9,850 bases of DNA from DASYSA01 sp036003885 (GTDB lineage: Bacteria > Acidobacteriota > Blastocatellia > UBA7656): NCBI GenBank assembly GCA_036003885.1, contig DASYSA010000407.1, forward strand, positions 1-9,850, given 5' to 3'. The number at the start of each line of letters is the position of its first letter. Position 1 is the first letter of the stretch. Made by a program: the position numbers and the translations under genes. The notes below the pieces were generated by a model. It was given only the letters and a program-made list of their open reading frames with translations, was not told the DNA's origin and did no database searches. Of this stretch, positions 1 to 5,446 are shown piece after piece.

Positions 1-104
1 ACGTTCGTCATCTTCGGAACAAGATAGACTCAGCGAGCGACCGCAAATTGATACGAACCGTGCGAGGCATGGGCTACTTGATCAGTGATCAGGACGAAGC
101 ATGA
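1..104 (+). CDS. OmpR-family response regulator, C-terminal tail (partial)
   Basis: Only the last 33 codons are in the window; the first whole codon is at 3 and the TGA is at 102-104. The visible peptide reads VRHLRNKID, then LIRTVRGMGYLISDQDEA. This is the end of the winged-helix DNA-binding domain of OmpR/PhoB-type regulators: the recognition helix (VRHLRNKI) and the wing hairpin with the family motif (I-R-T-V-R-G-M-G-Y). The receiver domain would lie upstream. The stop overlaps the ATG of the kinase gene by four bases (ATGA), so the two are almost certainly one two-component operon with coupled translation. The DNA target and the signal cannot be read from this fragment. Confidence 0.88.
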   Translation, partial: VRHLRNKIDSASDRKLIRTVRGMGYLISDQDEA

Positions 105-1534
105 ACACCCGGTCGATACGCTTCAGGTTGACTGTTTGGTATGCGGGCCTATTGGCGGGCTTGCTGGTGCTGTTTGGCGCACTGGTCTATGCCGGGCTGA
201 GTCACTACTTGAGGCGCACTCTCAGTGACTCTCTCACCGGGCAGGCTAACCAAATCGGTGAGAGGCTGCTGGTCAACGTCAGTCAGAGCGGCGAGGGGTA
301 CGTTGTTGACGAGATCAGGGAGCACTTCGCTCCGGAGATAAACGGAAGGTTCATTCGGGTGACAAGGGCTGATGGTGGCATCCTGTACGAATCCGGTGTA
401 CCCAAGGACCGCAGCTTCGATCCAACTCGGATTTCTGCCGCTTACGCCGGGCTGAGTCAGGTGTCATCCCGCGTCGAGCATTCGTCCGGCGGCGCTGAGC
501 TGTTGATATCGGCGGTTCCCTTCATAGCGCACGATGGGACCGGCTTTCTGATCGAAGCCGGCGCGCCGCTGAATCAGAGCGAGAGCATTCTCCATGGCCT
601 GCTTCTAACCTTTGCCGTAGGACTGCCGCTCGTGGTTGCGGTCGCTATCGGTGGCGGTTACCTGCTGATGCGACGCGGCCTTGCGCCGGTCGGTGAAATC
701 ACGCGCACCGCGGAGCAGATAACATCGCGCAATCTCACTGAGAGACTACCCGTGTCCGACACCGGCGACGAACTCGAAGCCCTTTCGGTCGCGCTCAATC
801 GAATGATTGCCCGAATCGAGCACTCATTCCGGCACATCAACCGGTTCACCGCAGATGCCTCACACGAGCTTCGCACACCCCTGACCGTTCTCCGTGGCGA
901 GCTCGAAGCGATTGCGCGAAAGCCTCAGCTCGATCGCGACGTGCGCGAGACGATTGGCAGCGCGCTTGAAGAGACTGAGAGGCTGGCGAAGATCGTCGAA
1001 GGACTGATGGCTATATCTCGTCTCGATGCGGGCGAAGCAAAGATGGAGCGTTCAGGGTTCGATCTTGGAGAGCTGGTCGCCACCACAAGCGAACAGATGC
1101 GGTTGCTTGCTGAAGACAAGAGCATTGCGCTGCGGTGCGACGCGACAGCTTTGGTCGCTATTGAGGGTGACCGCGCGCGGCTGAAACAGCTGGTAGTCAA
1201 CCTCCTGGATAACGCGATCAAGTATACGCCGGAGGGCGGATCGGTCGGCGTCAAGGTTTGCTCGGCAGATGGCATTGCCCTGATTGAGGTCGAAGACAAC
1301 GGAGTCGGGATCTCCGCCGAAGCGCTTGCGCACGTATTCGAGCGTTTCTATCGAGTCGACAAAGCACGCTCGCGCCAGATGGGCGGGTCCGGTCTTGGCT
1401 TATCAATCGTCAAATCCATCTGCACCGCTCACGGGGGTAAGGTGACGGTGGACAGCACCGAGGGCCGGGGTACTCGCTTTCGAGTTGAACTGCCGCTGGC
1501 CAACGGCATCTCTGAACGATTTGAATCGCCTTAA
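101..1534 (+). CDS. Two-component sensor histidine kinase, CusS/heavy-metal-sensor-like architecture
   Basis: This is a 477-residue inner-membrane kinase and the partner of the regulator it overlaps. Order of parts: TM1 at about 10-34, a periplasmic sensor region at about 35-163, TM2 at about 164-190, HAMP at about 190-243, then the dimerisation/phosphoacceptor domain with H-box ASHELRTP (phospho-His 255). The ATPase domain follows, with N-box NLLDN (367-371), G1 box DNGVGIS (399-405), F box FERFY (413-417) and G2 box GGSGLGLS (428-435). All catalytic motifs are intact. The layout and the wording of the H and F boxes resemble the CusS/heavy-metal sensor kinases, but the periplasmic domain has no metal-binding His/Met/Cys cluster that I can see, so the ligand is unknown. 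The genes 46 bp downstream are plausible targets, but no operator was identified. Confidence 0.95.
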   Translation: MNTRSIRFRLTVWYAGLLAGLLVLFGALVYAGLSHYLRRTLSDSLTGQANQIGERLLVNVSQSGEGYVVDEIREHFAPEINGRFIRVTRADGGILYESGVPKDRSFDPTRISAAYAGLSQVSSRVEHSSGGAELLISAVPFIAHDGTGFLIEAGAPLNQSESILHGLLLTFAVGLPLVVAVAIGGGYLLMRRGLAPVGEITRTAEQITSRNLTERLPVSDTGDELEALSVALNRMIARIEHSFRHINRFTADASHELRTPLTVLRGELEAIARKPQLDRDVRETIGSALEETERLAKIVEGLMAISRLDAGEAKMERSGFDLGELVATTSEQMRLLAEDKSIALRCDATALVAIEGDRARLKQLVVNLLDNAIKYTPEGGSVGVKVCSADGIALIEVEDNGVGISAEALAHVFERFYRVDKARSRQMGGSGLGLSIVKSICTAHGGKVTVDSTEGRGTRFRVELPLANGISERFESP

Positions 1535-1568
1535 GACCCGGATGAGGAACGAGGAGAACACAGAGTCT

Positions 1569-1574
1569 GGGGGG
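1569..1574 (+). promoter_or_regulatory. Ribosome binding site setting the lipoprotein start
   Basis: A run of six G lies six bases before the ATG at 1581. It favours that codon over in-frame ATGs further upstream (1485, inside the kinase gene, and 1542). Those would place extra polar residues before the signal peptide. Confidence 0.5.
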
Positions 1575-1580
1575 TATAGT

Positions 1581-2321
1581 ATGAACAGAGTTCAACTGAG
1601 TTTCAGTGTATGCGCGCTTTCTATCATGGTTTCGGTTGCCTGTAGCACGAGCGAAACAAATGACGGAGGCGGAGGCAAATCGTCCCCTACCGACAACAAG
1701 GTTGCACCTGAGAGCCCCGCTCCACTTCAAACCGCAGGCAAGGGCTTCGTCTATAACTTCGATAGCGACGCAGCCGGCCAGATGCCCGCCAGGTTTCACG
1801 GTGCGCTAACCGGCCAGGGTGAAAACAGCAAGTGGGTCGTGAAGGCAGATTCGTCGGCGCCGTCGCAACCGAATGTGCTGGCTCAGCTCTCGAACGACAA
1901 GACCGACTATCGCTTCCCTCTTGCGATCGCGGACGAAGGGTCATTTCAAGACCTGGACGTGAGCGTCAAATTCAAAGCAATCGCAGGCGAGGTGGATCGC
2001 GCTGCGGGTCTGGTGTTTCGGTTGAAGGACGCAAACAACTACTACATTGTCCGCGCCAACGCGCTCGAGAACAACTACAGGCTGTATCACGTCGTAGCGG
2101 GAAAGCGGCAACAGTTTGCGGGAGCGAACATCAAGGTCGCTTCGGGCGAGTGGCACGAACTGCATGTTGAGTGCGTCGGAAACAGAATCACCTGTTACTA
2201 CGACGGCGATAAGAAGATCGAATCAGCGGACGATACTTTTAAACAAGCGGGCAAAGTCGGTCTGTGGACGAAGGCCGATTCGGTCACTTACTTCGATGAT
2301 TTCCGTGTAAATGCCAAATGA
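1581..2321 (+). CDS. Exported lipoprotein with a concanavalin-A/LamG-like (DUF1080-like) domain
   Basis: This is a 246-residue protein. Residues 1-21 form a lipoprotein signal with hydrophobic core SFSVCALSIMVSV and a relaxed lipobox ending S-V-A-C, giving lipid-anchored Cys21. A Gly/Ser-rich linker follows (TNDGGGGKSS, about 27-36). From about residue 53 to the end it looks like an all-beta jellyroll of the LamG/3-keto-disaccharide hydrolase (DUF1080) kind. Typical phrases are VYNFDSD, AGLVFRLKDANNYYIVRAN, GEWHELHVE, ITCYYDGDK and GLWTKADSVTYFDDFRV. Such domains bind or hydrolyse glycans, but I see no catalytic residues I can name, so a binding role is as likely as an enzymatic one. The start at 1581 is chosen because it gives a clean signal peptide. 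The SOD gene follows after 21 bp, so the two are probably co-transcribed. Confidence 0.75.
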   Translation: MNRVQLSFSVCALSIMVSVACSTSETNDGGGGKSSPTDNKVAPESPAPLQTAGKGFVYNFDSDAAGQMPARFHGALTGQGENSKWVVKADSSAPSQPNVLAQLSNDKTDYRFPLAIADEGSFQDLDVSVKFKAIAGEVDRAAGLVFRLKDANNYYIVRANALENNYRLYHVVAGKRQQFAGANIKVASGEWHELHVECVGNRITCYYDGDKKIESADDTFKQAGKVGLWTKADSVTYFDDFRVNAK

Positions 2322-2342
2322 ATGTAGAGGGAGGAGAAAGCA

Positions 2343-3101
2343 ATGGCGAGTCTTACAAGACGTCAAGCAGTTAAAGGGGTGGTTGCGAGCGCAGGAGTCG
2401 TCCTGGCAGGAGTGAACGCTTCGAAGGCCGACGGAAGTGGAACAATCTTGACTACCAATGAACAGGGTGCGTCCCAGGTGCTCCAGGCCTTTCGCGGTCA
2501 GCATCAACCAAGAGCACTGCCGTTCGATCCCGCGAAGCTGACAGGAATTTCTGAGAAGCTGATCCGCTCGCACCACGAGAATAACTATACCGGCGCGGTG
2601 AAGGCGTTGAATGCCGTGGAGCAACGCCTCGAGGTGATGATGAGAGACAAAGACTTGCCCGCGTACATCTACGGCGACCTCAAGCGTGAAGAGCTGGTAA
2701 GAACGGGATCAGTCATTCTTCACGAGTACTACTTCGCCAACCTTGGTGGCGACGGTAAGTCCGGCGGCGCGGTGCTGGATCTGATCAAACAGTGGTTCGG
2801 CAGCTACGAGCAATGGGAAGCGGAGTTCAAAAGAACCGCAAACGCGCTTGGCGGGGGATCGGGTTGGGTAGTGCTGGCCTACAACGCGCACACCGCTGAA
2901 GTTCACAACTATTGGGCGTGGGATCACATGCACAACGCGCCGATGAGCCGTCCGCTTCTGGTGCTCGACATGTATGAGCACGCCTATCACATGGACTATG
3001 GCGCCGCAGCCGCCAAGTACGTCGACGCATTTATGCAGAACGTGAAGTGGGAAGAGGTGAATCGTCGAGCCGAAGCTGCTGTGAAAGCCAGGCTGGCCTG
3101 A
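2343..3101 (+). CDS. Tat-exported Fe/Mn superoxide dismutase, divergent ChrC-like type
   Basis: This 252-residue protein is expected to convert superoxide to O2 and H2O2 outside the cytoplasm. The N-terminus carries a Tat-type signal (T5-R-R-Q-A-V-K, then a hydrophobic stretch to about 24, likely cleavage near ASKA-D30). The Fe/Mn-SOD fold follows. Metal ligands by alignment with E. coli SodB are H77 (in IRSHHENNY), H127 (in VILHEYYF), D209 and H213 (in VLDMYEHAYHMDY). GSGW (172-175) and the DxxxHAYxxDY block are family hallmarks. Several active-site neighbours differ: the gateway positions His30 and Tyr34 of SodB align with N81 and A85, and the Gln69 position aligns with S123. A GAGGGAGGAG ribosome site lies six bases before the ATG. 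In known chrBACF clusters ChrC is a superoxide dismutase, and chrB-chrA lie about 1.8 kb downstream here. The metal cannot be told from the sequence. Confidence 0.9.
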   Translation: MASLTRRQAVKGVVASAGVVLAGVNASKADGSGTILTTNEQGASQVLQAFRGQHQPRALPFDPAKLTGISEKLIRSHHENNYTGAVKALNAVEQRLEVMMRDKDLPAYIYGDLKREELVRTGSVILHEYYFANLGGDGKSGGAVLDLIKQWFGSYEQWEAEFKRTANALGGGSGWVVLAYNAHTAEVHNYWAWDHMHNAPMSRPLLVLDMYEHAYHMDYGAAAAKYVDAFMQNVKWEEVNRRAEAAVKARLA

Positions 3102-3110
3102 GCCATCAGT

Positions 3111-3163
3111 CGCCTGGGTTGATTTGTGAGCGAGGTACATTGACTTGATCGCGAGCCCAGGCG
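3111..3163 (+). repeat. 8-bp perfect inverted repeat with long loop after the SOD gene
   Basis: CGCCTGGG at 3111-3118 is the exact reverse complement of CCCAGGCG at 3156-3163, with a 37-nt loop. It begins ten bases after the SOD stop. There is no T-run after it, so it is not a classic intrinsic terminator. It could be a processing or attenuation hairpin between the SOD gene and the next gene, or chance. Confidence 0.45.
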
Positions 3164-3198
3164 TTCGAGCACCCTTGCCTCGGTAGGGGACCCTCAAC

Positions 3199-3203
3199 GG
3201 AGG
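3199..3203 (+). promoter_or_regulatory. Ribosome binding site choosing ATG 3209 over ATG 3205
   Basis: GGAGG ends five bases before the ATG at 3209 and only one base before the out-of-frame ATG at 3205. The spacing supports 3209, the frame that encodes the phosphatase-like protein. Confidence 0.6.
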
Positions 3204-3208
3204 AATGT

Positions 3209-3736
3209 ATGAAGTCGGCAAGAGATTACCGCATCGTTCCCATTCTATTCTTGCTTTTCGGGTTGCATTCGCACGCGCAGGAAACGAACTCAGGCAAGAT
3301 GACAAAGACCACCGAGCAGATGCCAGTAGTCATATTTGTGTGCGAACACGGCAGCGCAAAGAGCATTGTGGCAGCCACACACTTCAACGATCTGGCGAGG
3401 AAGAGAGGTATGAATGTCCGAGCGATTTCGCGAGGCACTAATCCCGATTTAGAAATAGCGCCAGGCGTCGCAAGAGGCCTGCGGGCCGACGGCCTGGAAG
3501 TGGGAGCGGAGAAGCCGACGAGGCTATCGAGGGAAGACGCTTCGGGCGCCATCCGCGCGGTTGCATTCTGTCCATTGCCGAAGGGTTTCCTCGGTTCCGT
3601 TCCTATAGAGGAATGGAACGATGTGCCCTCAACCAGCGAAGACTATGGTAAGGCCCGCAACAACATAGTCGAGCGTCTCAAGCACCTGCTCGATGAATTG
3701 AAAGCAGTGACGGGTCAGAAACGGAGCGATCAGTGA
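3209..3736 (+). CDS. Exported low-molecular-weight phosphatase/arsenate-reductase-fold protein with CX5K loop
   Basis: This is a 175-residue protein. Residues 1-24 look like a Sec signal peptide (YRIVPILFLLFGLHSHAQ). The rest is the LMW protein tyrosine phosphatase/arsenate reductase fold: beta strand VVIFV, then the P-loop C45-E-H-G-S-A-K51-S52, and a late acidic loop EWNDVP (D138) where the general acid (DP) normally sits. A helical C-terminus follows (NIVERLKHLLDEL). The invariant Arg of the CX5R signature is Lys51 here. Apart from C45 the mature protein has one cysteine, C121 (AFCPLP). It sits in the region of the redox cysteines of thioredoxin-coupled ArsC, so a redox role is possible. 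Cytoplasmic location is normal for this family, so an exported version is odd. If translation began at M31 or M38 the protein would be cytoplasmic, but the ribosome site favours 3209. Substrate unknown. Confidence 0.8.
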   Translation: MKSARDYRIVPILFLLFGLHSHAQETNSGKMTKTTEQMPVVIFVCEHGSAKSIVAATHFNDLARKRGMNVRAISRGTNPDLEIAPGVARGLRADGLEVGAEKPTRLSREDASGAIRAVAFCPLPKGFLGSVPIEEWNDVPSTSEDYGKARNNIVERLKHLLDELKAVTGQKRSDQ

Positions 3737-3778
3737 AAAGTGAGAACCGGCATATACGGACACTAGCTTTGGAGCAGC

Positions 3779-3783
3779 GGAGG
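3779..3783 (+). promoter_or_regulatory. Ribosome binding site choosing ATG 3793 for the propeller gene
   Basis: GGAGG lies nine bases before ATG 3793. The alternative GTG at 3733, which overlaps the previous stop as GTGA, has only a weak CGGAG before it. Confidence 0.5.
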
Positions 3784-3792
3784 CGAGAACCA

Positions 3793-4830
3793 ATGCAGAC
3801 GAGTTTTGTTCCCAACCCGGCGCCACGCCGGCTGTCTAAAGCATGGTGGATTTTAGCGCTAATTATTCTGCTCACCCCCGTGGCTCGCAGCCAAACCTTG
3901 AAGAAGGTCGACACTTTCGACCTTCCCGGTCCGCCGGGCAAGAGGTTCGACTATCTGACCATAGACTACAAGCACGATTACTTGTTGTCGGCGCACCTTG
4001 GCGCAGGCCTTTTGTACGTTATTGACCTCAAGACAAACAAGCTGGTCAAAGCCATCCCCGATGTGCCGGGAATCGAGGGAGTCGAGTACGCTCCGGATGT
4101 TAACAAGATCTACACGTCAAATTGGACGGAAAACAAGATCGGCGTGATCCCTCTCGACCAGATGCAGGTCGTGAAGAAGCTTCCGACCGAAGCTAAACCT
4201 GATGGCAGCACTTATGCCGAGCCCTTCCACAAGCTCTATGTATCAGACGAGCGGGGGCGCGCTGTGGCGATTGTTGATGTAAGGGAAGACAAGATCATCA
4301 ACACCCTTCACTTTGAGAGCGAGACTGGAATGCCGCAATACGATCCCGTGGCGCGCAAAGTCTACGTCAATCTTCAAGAGCAAAACCTCTTCGCCGTGAT
4401 CGATCCGTCTACCGACAAAGTGGTAGCGCGATACCCGGTAGGAGCGTGCAAAGGCAATCACGGCATGGCGCTCGATCCTGAACATCATCGCGCGTTTCTT
4501 CAATGTGAAGGCAACAACATGATGACGGTCTTCGACCTTGACGCTCACAAACCGATCGCCCACCTGCCCACGGCGGCTGGAGGAGACGTTGTCAAATACG
4601 ATCCTGGATTGAAGCGTATTTACGTCGCTTGTTCCAGTGGTTCGATTTCGGTGTTTCAGGAAGAGGACGCCAATCACTTTAGGAAACTCGAAGACTTTCC
4701 CGTCCAAAGGAGAGTGCATAGCCTCGCGGTCGACGTGAGAACCCATCGCGTCTACACCCCTGAAGAACAGGAAGACGGTCGTCCGGTGGCGCGCATGGTT
4801 GTCTACGACGCCGTGTTGAAGCAACGATGA
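3793..4830 (+). CDS. Exported YVTN-family beta-propeller protein
   Basis: This is a 345-residue protein with a signal peptide (hydrophobic stretch WWILALIILLTPVA at about 18-31, cleavage near ARSQ). The rest is built of repeated propeller blades of the YVTN/surface-layer kind: LLYVIDLKTNKLVKAI, NKIGVIPLDQMQVVKKL, RAVAIVDVREDKIINTL, LFAVIDPSTDKVVARYPVG, MMTVFDLDAHKPIAHLP and SISVFQEED. Between them lie links such as KIYTSN, KLYVSD, KVYVNL and RIYVAC. Six to seven blades can be recognised, enough for a full ring. Such proteins act as periplasmic binding scaffolds; no catalytic site is evident. Three cysteines are present (219, 238, 280 by this numbering). The start could instead be GTG 3733 (20 more residues, GTGA overlap with the phosphatase-like gene); the signal peptide and ribosome site favour 3793. 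The close spacing on both sides suggests one operon with the genes before and after. Confidence 0.82.
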   Translation: MQTSFVPNPAPRRLSKAWWILALIILLTPVARSQTLKKVDTFDLPGPPGKRFDYLTIDYKHDYLLSAHLGAGLLYVIDLKTNKLVKAIPDVPGIEGVEYAPDVNKIYTSNWTENKIGVIPLDQMQVVKKLPTEAKPDGSTYAEPFHKLYVSDERGRAVAIVDVREDKIINTLHFESETGMPQYDPVARKVYVNLQEQNLFAVIDPSTDKVVARYPVGACKGNHGMALDPEHHRAFLQCEGNNMMTVFDLDAHKPIAHLPTAAGGDVVKYDPGLKRIYVACSSGSISVFQEEDANHFRKLEDFPVQRRVHSLAVDVRTHRVYTPEEQEDGRPVARMVVYDAVLKQR

Positions 4831-4861
4831 TTGGGCAAATGGCATTGGAGCAAGTGGCTTT

Positions 4862-4873
4862 CGTCGAACGACG
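4862..4873 (+). repeat. Short near-palindrome upstream of the ChrB_C gene
   Basis: CGTCG-AA-CGACG lies in the 96-bp gap between the propeller gene and the ChrB_C gene. It could be half of an operator or chance; nothing else in the gap helps to decide. The rest of the gap holds only the ribosome site. Confidence 0.25.
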
Positions 4874-4910
4874 GCTTCGTAAAAGGTCGCTCTGGTGCCG
4901 TCGAGTCTAA

Positions 4911-4916
4911 GGAGGG
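4911..4916 (+). promoter_or_regulatory. Ribosome binding site for the ChrB_C gene
   Basis: GGAGGG lies ten bases before ATG 4927. It marks that codon as the start; the frame is open back to a TTG at 4831, but that extension has no family resemblance. Confidence 0.65.
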
Positions 4917-4926
4917 ATACAAGACT

Positions 4927-5367
4927 ATGAAGTGGGTAACCCGAGAGCGAGTGAAAGTTGATAGGGTCGCCTGTCCCTGGCTGATCCGAAAGTTTGTCGA
5001 CGCGGAAGCCGAATTCTTGTTCGTCCCGGCTGAGCAGGTCATGGAAGTGTCGCAACGCGAAGCTGCAATTCCCTTTGATGTGACTGGAGTGGAACTCGGG
5101 CACCACGCGGGCAAATGCAGCTTCGAAGCTATAGTTGATAAGTACGAAATCAAAGACCCCGCAATCAAAGTGCTTTCAAGGATCGTGCACGGTGCTGACG
5201 TATCCCATGACCTCTATGGTGAGGCGGAGGCGCCCGGGCTGAAGGCAATCGCAGAGGGTTTCAGACAGCTGGGACTGAAGAACGACTACGAGATCCTGGA
5301 AAAAGAGTTCATCGTTTACGACGCCCTGTACGAGTACTGCCGTAACAGGCTCGCAGCAGTCAAATAG
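4927..5367 (+). CDS. Chromate resistance protein, stand-alone ChrB C-terminal domain
   Basis: This 146-residue protein covers the ChrB_C family from end to end. It opens with the hallmark T-R-E-R-V-K-V-D-R-V-A-C-P-W-L-I-R (residues 5-21), followed by KFVDAEAEFLFVP, then FDVTGVELGHH, CSFEAIVDKYEI, the IVHGADV block (86-92) and an end rich in Asp/Glu/Tyr. Full ChrB (about 300 residues in Cupriavidus and Ochrobactrum) has an N-terminal domain and acts as a chromate-responsive regulator of chrA. Here the N-terminal half is absent and no trace of it lies upstream, so DNA binding by this protein is doubtful. Stand-alone ChrB_C proteins are common beside chrA. Cys16, and His59/His60/His88 in the conserved blocks, are candidate ligand residues. 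No signal peptide is seen, so it is cytoplasmic. chrA follows after 79 bp. Confidence 0.88.
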   Translation: MKWVTRERVKVDRVACPWLIRKFVDAEAEFLFVPAEQVMEVSQREAAIPFDVTGVELGHHAGKCSFEAIVDKYEIKDPAIKVLSRIVHGADVSHDLYGEAEAPGLKAIAEGFRQLGLKNDYEILEKEFIVYDALYEYCRNRLAAVK

Positions 5368-5380
5368 CGCCCGGCACGGA

Positions 5381-5439
5381 ATAACCAGGTTGCCGGCTGG
5401 GTTATCAAACTTCTGCCGGAATGAGGTCACCCGGTTATC
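5381..5439 (+). repeat. GGTTAT repeats and hairpin between ChrB_C gene and chrA
   Basis: ATAACCAG (5381-5388) pairs with CTGGGTTAT (5397-5405), with one bulged G and an 8-nt loop. GGTTATC occurs again at 5433-5439, so the hexamer GGTTAT appears three times (once inverted) in the 79-bp gap just before the chrA start. No T-run follows. It could be a regulator site or an RNA hairpin tuning chrA expression. Confidence 0.4.
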
Positions 5440-5446
5440 GAATTGA

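Noticed and set aside
1485..1580. Upstream in-frame starts (1485, 1542) for the lipoprotein
   Set aside because: They overlap the kinase gene or add polar residues before the signal peptide, and the ribosome site fits 1581.
1575..1580. TATAGT resembling a -10 box
   Set aside because: It touches the lipoprotein start codon, so it cannot drive that gene with a leader, and no -35 box is evident.
2709..3305. A 198-codon open frame on the - strand across the SOD 3' end
   Set aside because: It is antisense to conserved SOD motifs, with low-complexity, unrecognisable translation.
4243..5106. A 287-codon open frame on the - strand
   Set aside because: It lies opposite the propeller gene and the ChrB_C gene, both of which have clear family motifs. 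Its translation shows no recognisable domain and it is explained by codon bias of the + strand genes.
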